A stretch of 64,000 nucleotides of DNA from Chloroflexi bacterium TSY. GTDB taxonomy: Bacteria > Chloroflexota > Anaerolineae > Caldilineales > Caldilineaceae. The notes under the pieces were generated by a model that worked only from the letters and a program-made list of their open reading frames with translations, searched no databases and had not been told where the DNA came from. A program made the translations under genes and the position numbers. The DNA lies in contig JAHBNG010000003.1 of assembly GCA_019217005.1 (NCBI GenBank), positions 62,001-126,000 of the forward strand, read 5' to 3'. Of this stretch, positions 63,696 to 64,000 are shown piece by piece (within the stretch, counting starts at the first letter, position 1; every line of letters begins with the position of its first letter).

Positions 63696-63731
63696 AATCG
63701 TCATTCCTTATGCAGTAGTATTATTCCCTAT

Positions 63732-63902
63732 CTATCCTCAACCCCATCCGGCAAACCATCATGTGGCCCCAACTTTCTCTCTGGAACATCTCCCCACCAT
63801 CTATCGCCTAGATGTTCTTTTCGGATAGGGTGTTTGGGATAATAAAGCTGATTTGTCGGTTTTGATGCTTCACCGATGACGAGCAAACGCACATCCTTAT
63901 CA
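63732..63902 (-). pseudogene. Gene 3' end cut off by IS type 1
   Basis: On the minus strand a frame enters from the IS boundary and reads KDVRLLVIGEASKPTNQLYY, PKHPIRKEHLGDRWWGDVPE, RKLGPHDGLPDGVEDR and then TAG at 63732. The composition and absence of stops suggest the C-terminal 56 residues of a real protein. No family is recognised. The 5' part would lie beyond the IS, outside the window. Confidence 0.55.
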
Positions 63903-64000
63903 CTTTACTTTCTGGTAAAGGCTTGAGTGACAAAGGGCAAACCGAAAGGGGCGGAAAAAAGAATCCACCCTGAAAAAACGGGATAAAATGTAAAAATAGT
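63903..64000 (-). mobile_element. IS type 1, copy 5, partial
   Basis: From CTTTACTTTCTGGTAAAGGC at 63903 to the end of the window the sequence equals the right end of the other IS type 1 copies in reverse orientation (as in copy 3). The rest is outside the window. Confidence 0.95.

Noticed and set aside
1..64000. tRNA, rRNA and known riboswitch genes
   Set aside because: No cloverleaf with a GGTTCGAATC-type T-arm, no rRNA sequence and no recognised riboswitch core was noticed on either strand by eye; a covariance-model search would settle this.

Overview
The window looks like a chromosomal segment of a Chloroflexota bacterium (Anaerolineae/Caldilineae-like). This is inferred from gene families: a three-cNMP/two-bPH membrane protein, a B-box zinc protein, a lone XPB/Ssl2-type helicase-associated protein, HTH-NB-ARC-TPR regulators, secreted proteins with Pro/Thr linkers, and putative-Ig-repeat giants. 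No rRNA, tRNA or CRISPR array was seen. Housekeeping genes (uvrC, nadK, tex) are mixed with heavily damaged accessory DNA.

Layout. 1-120: tail of an insertion sequence (IS type 2). 458-3484: small protein, Gfo/Idh/MocA oxidoreductase, secreted trypsin-like protease. 4123-5826: a compact unit of three overlapping HTH genes (DUF1670-like) between perfect 29-bp inverted repeats. 5881-16918: uvrC, cNMP/bPH protein, metallophosphoesterase, a nest of miniature elements, nadK, B-box protein, DUF2442-like protein, XPB-type protein. 17551-23208: small coiled-coil protein, 175-bp tandem repeats, DUF4160/DUF2442 pair, a hicBA locus broken by an IS, a decayed secreted protein, an orphan antitoxin. 23251-37471 (all minus strand): a carbohydrate locus with a secreted GH17 beta-1,3-glucanase-like giant, a SorC-type regulator, a Gfo/Idh/MocA oxidoreductase, a HIT-type/zinc-dehydrogenase fusion, and a cytoplasmic solute-binding protein fused to a winged helix. 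39444-49793: three HTH-NB-ARC(-TPR) regulators, each damaged by a mobile element, with one small secreted peptide gene. 51715-54704: a deiodinase-like selenoprotein candidate and tex. 55284-62553: a giant surface protein with SGNH hydrolase and Ig repeats, broken by frameshifts. 62554-64000: hairpins, a small gene, a truncated gene and the start of another IS.

Mobile load. IS type 1 (about 1.5 kb, ends CTTTACTTTCTGGTAAA, 5-bp target duplications) occurs four times plus a partial copy. IS type 2 (about 1.66 kb, ends GGGC(A/T)GGTTCAGAA) occurs once plus a partial copy. MITE A (215 bp, ends CAGTAGATCCAAATTT) occurs three times, always at AGACT. MITE B (155 bp, ends GGGGTGGTTCA, 8-bp duplications) occurs six times, three of them nested inside one MITE A. 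Removing each element plus one target copy restores an open frame in six genes, so intact ancestors can be reconstructed with high confidence.

Function. The carbohydrate locus reads as uptake, sensing and breakdown of a glucan or related sugar, but four of its six reading units now carry insertions or stops. The most interesting candidates are the UGA-containing deiodinase-like gene with a SECIS-like hairpin, the DUF1670 unit, the sugar-binding/winged-helix regulator, the HIT/dehydrogenase fusion, and a hairpin family whose stems differ between copies but stay complementary.
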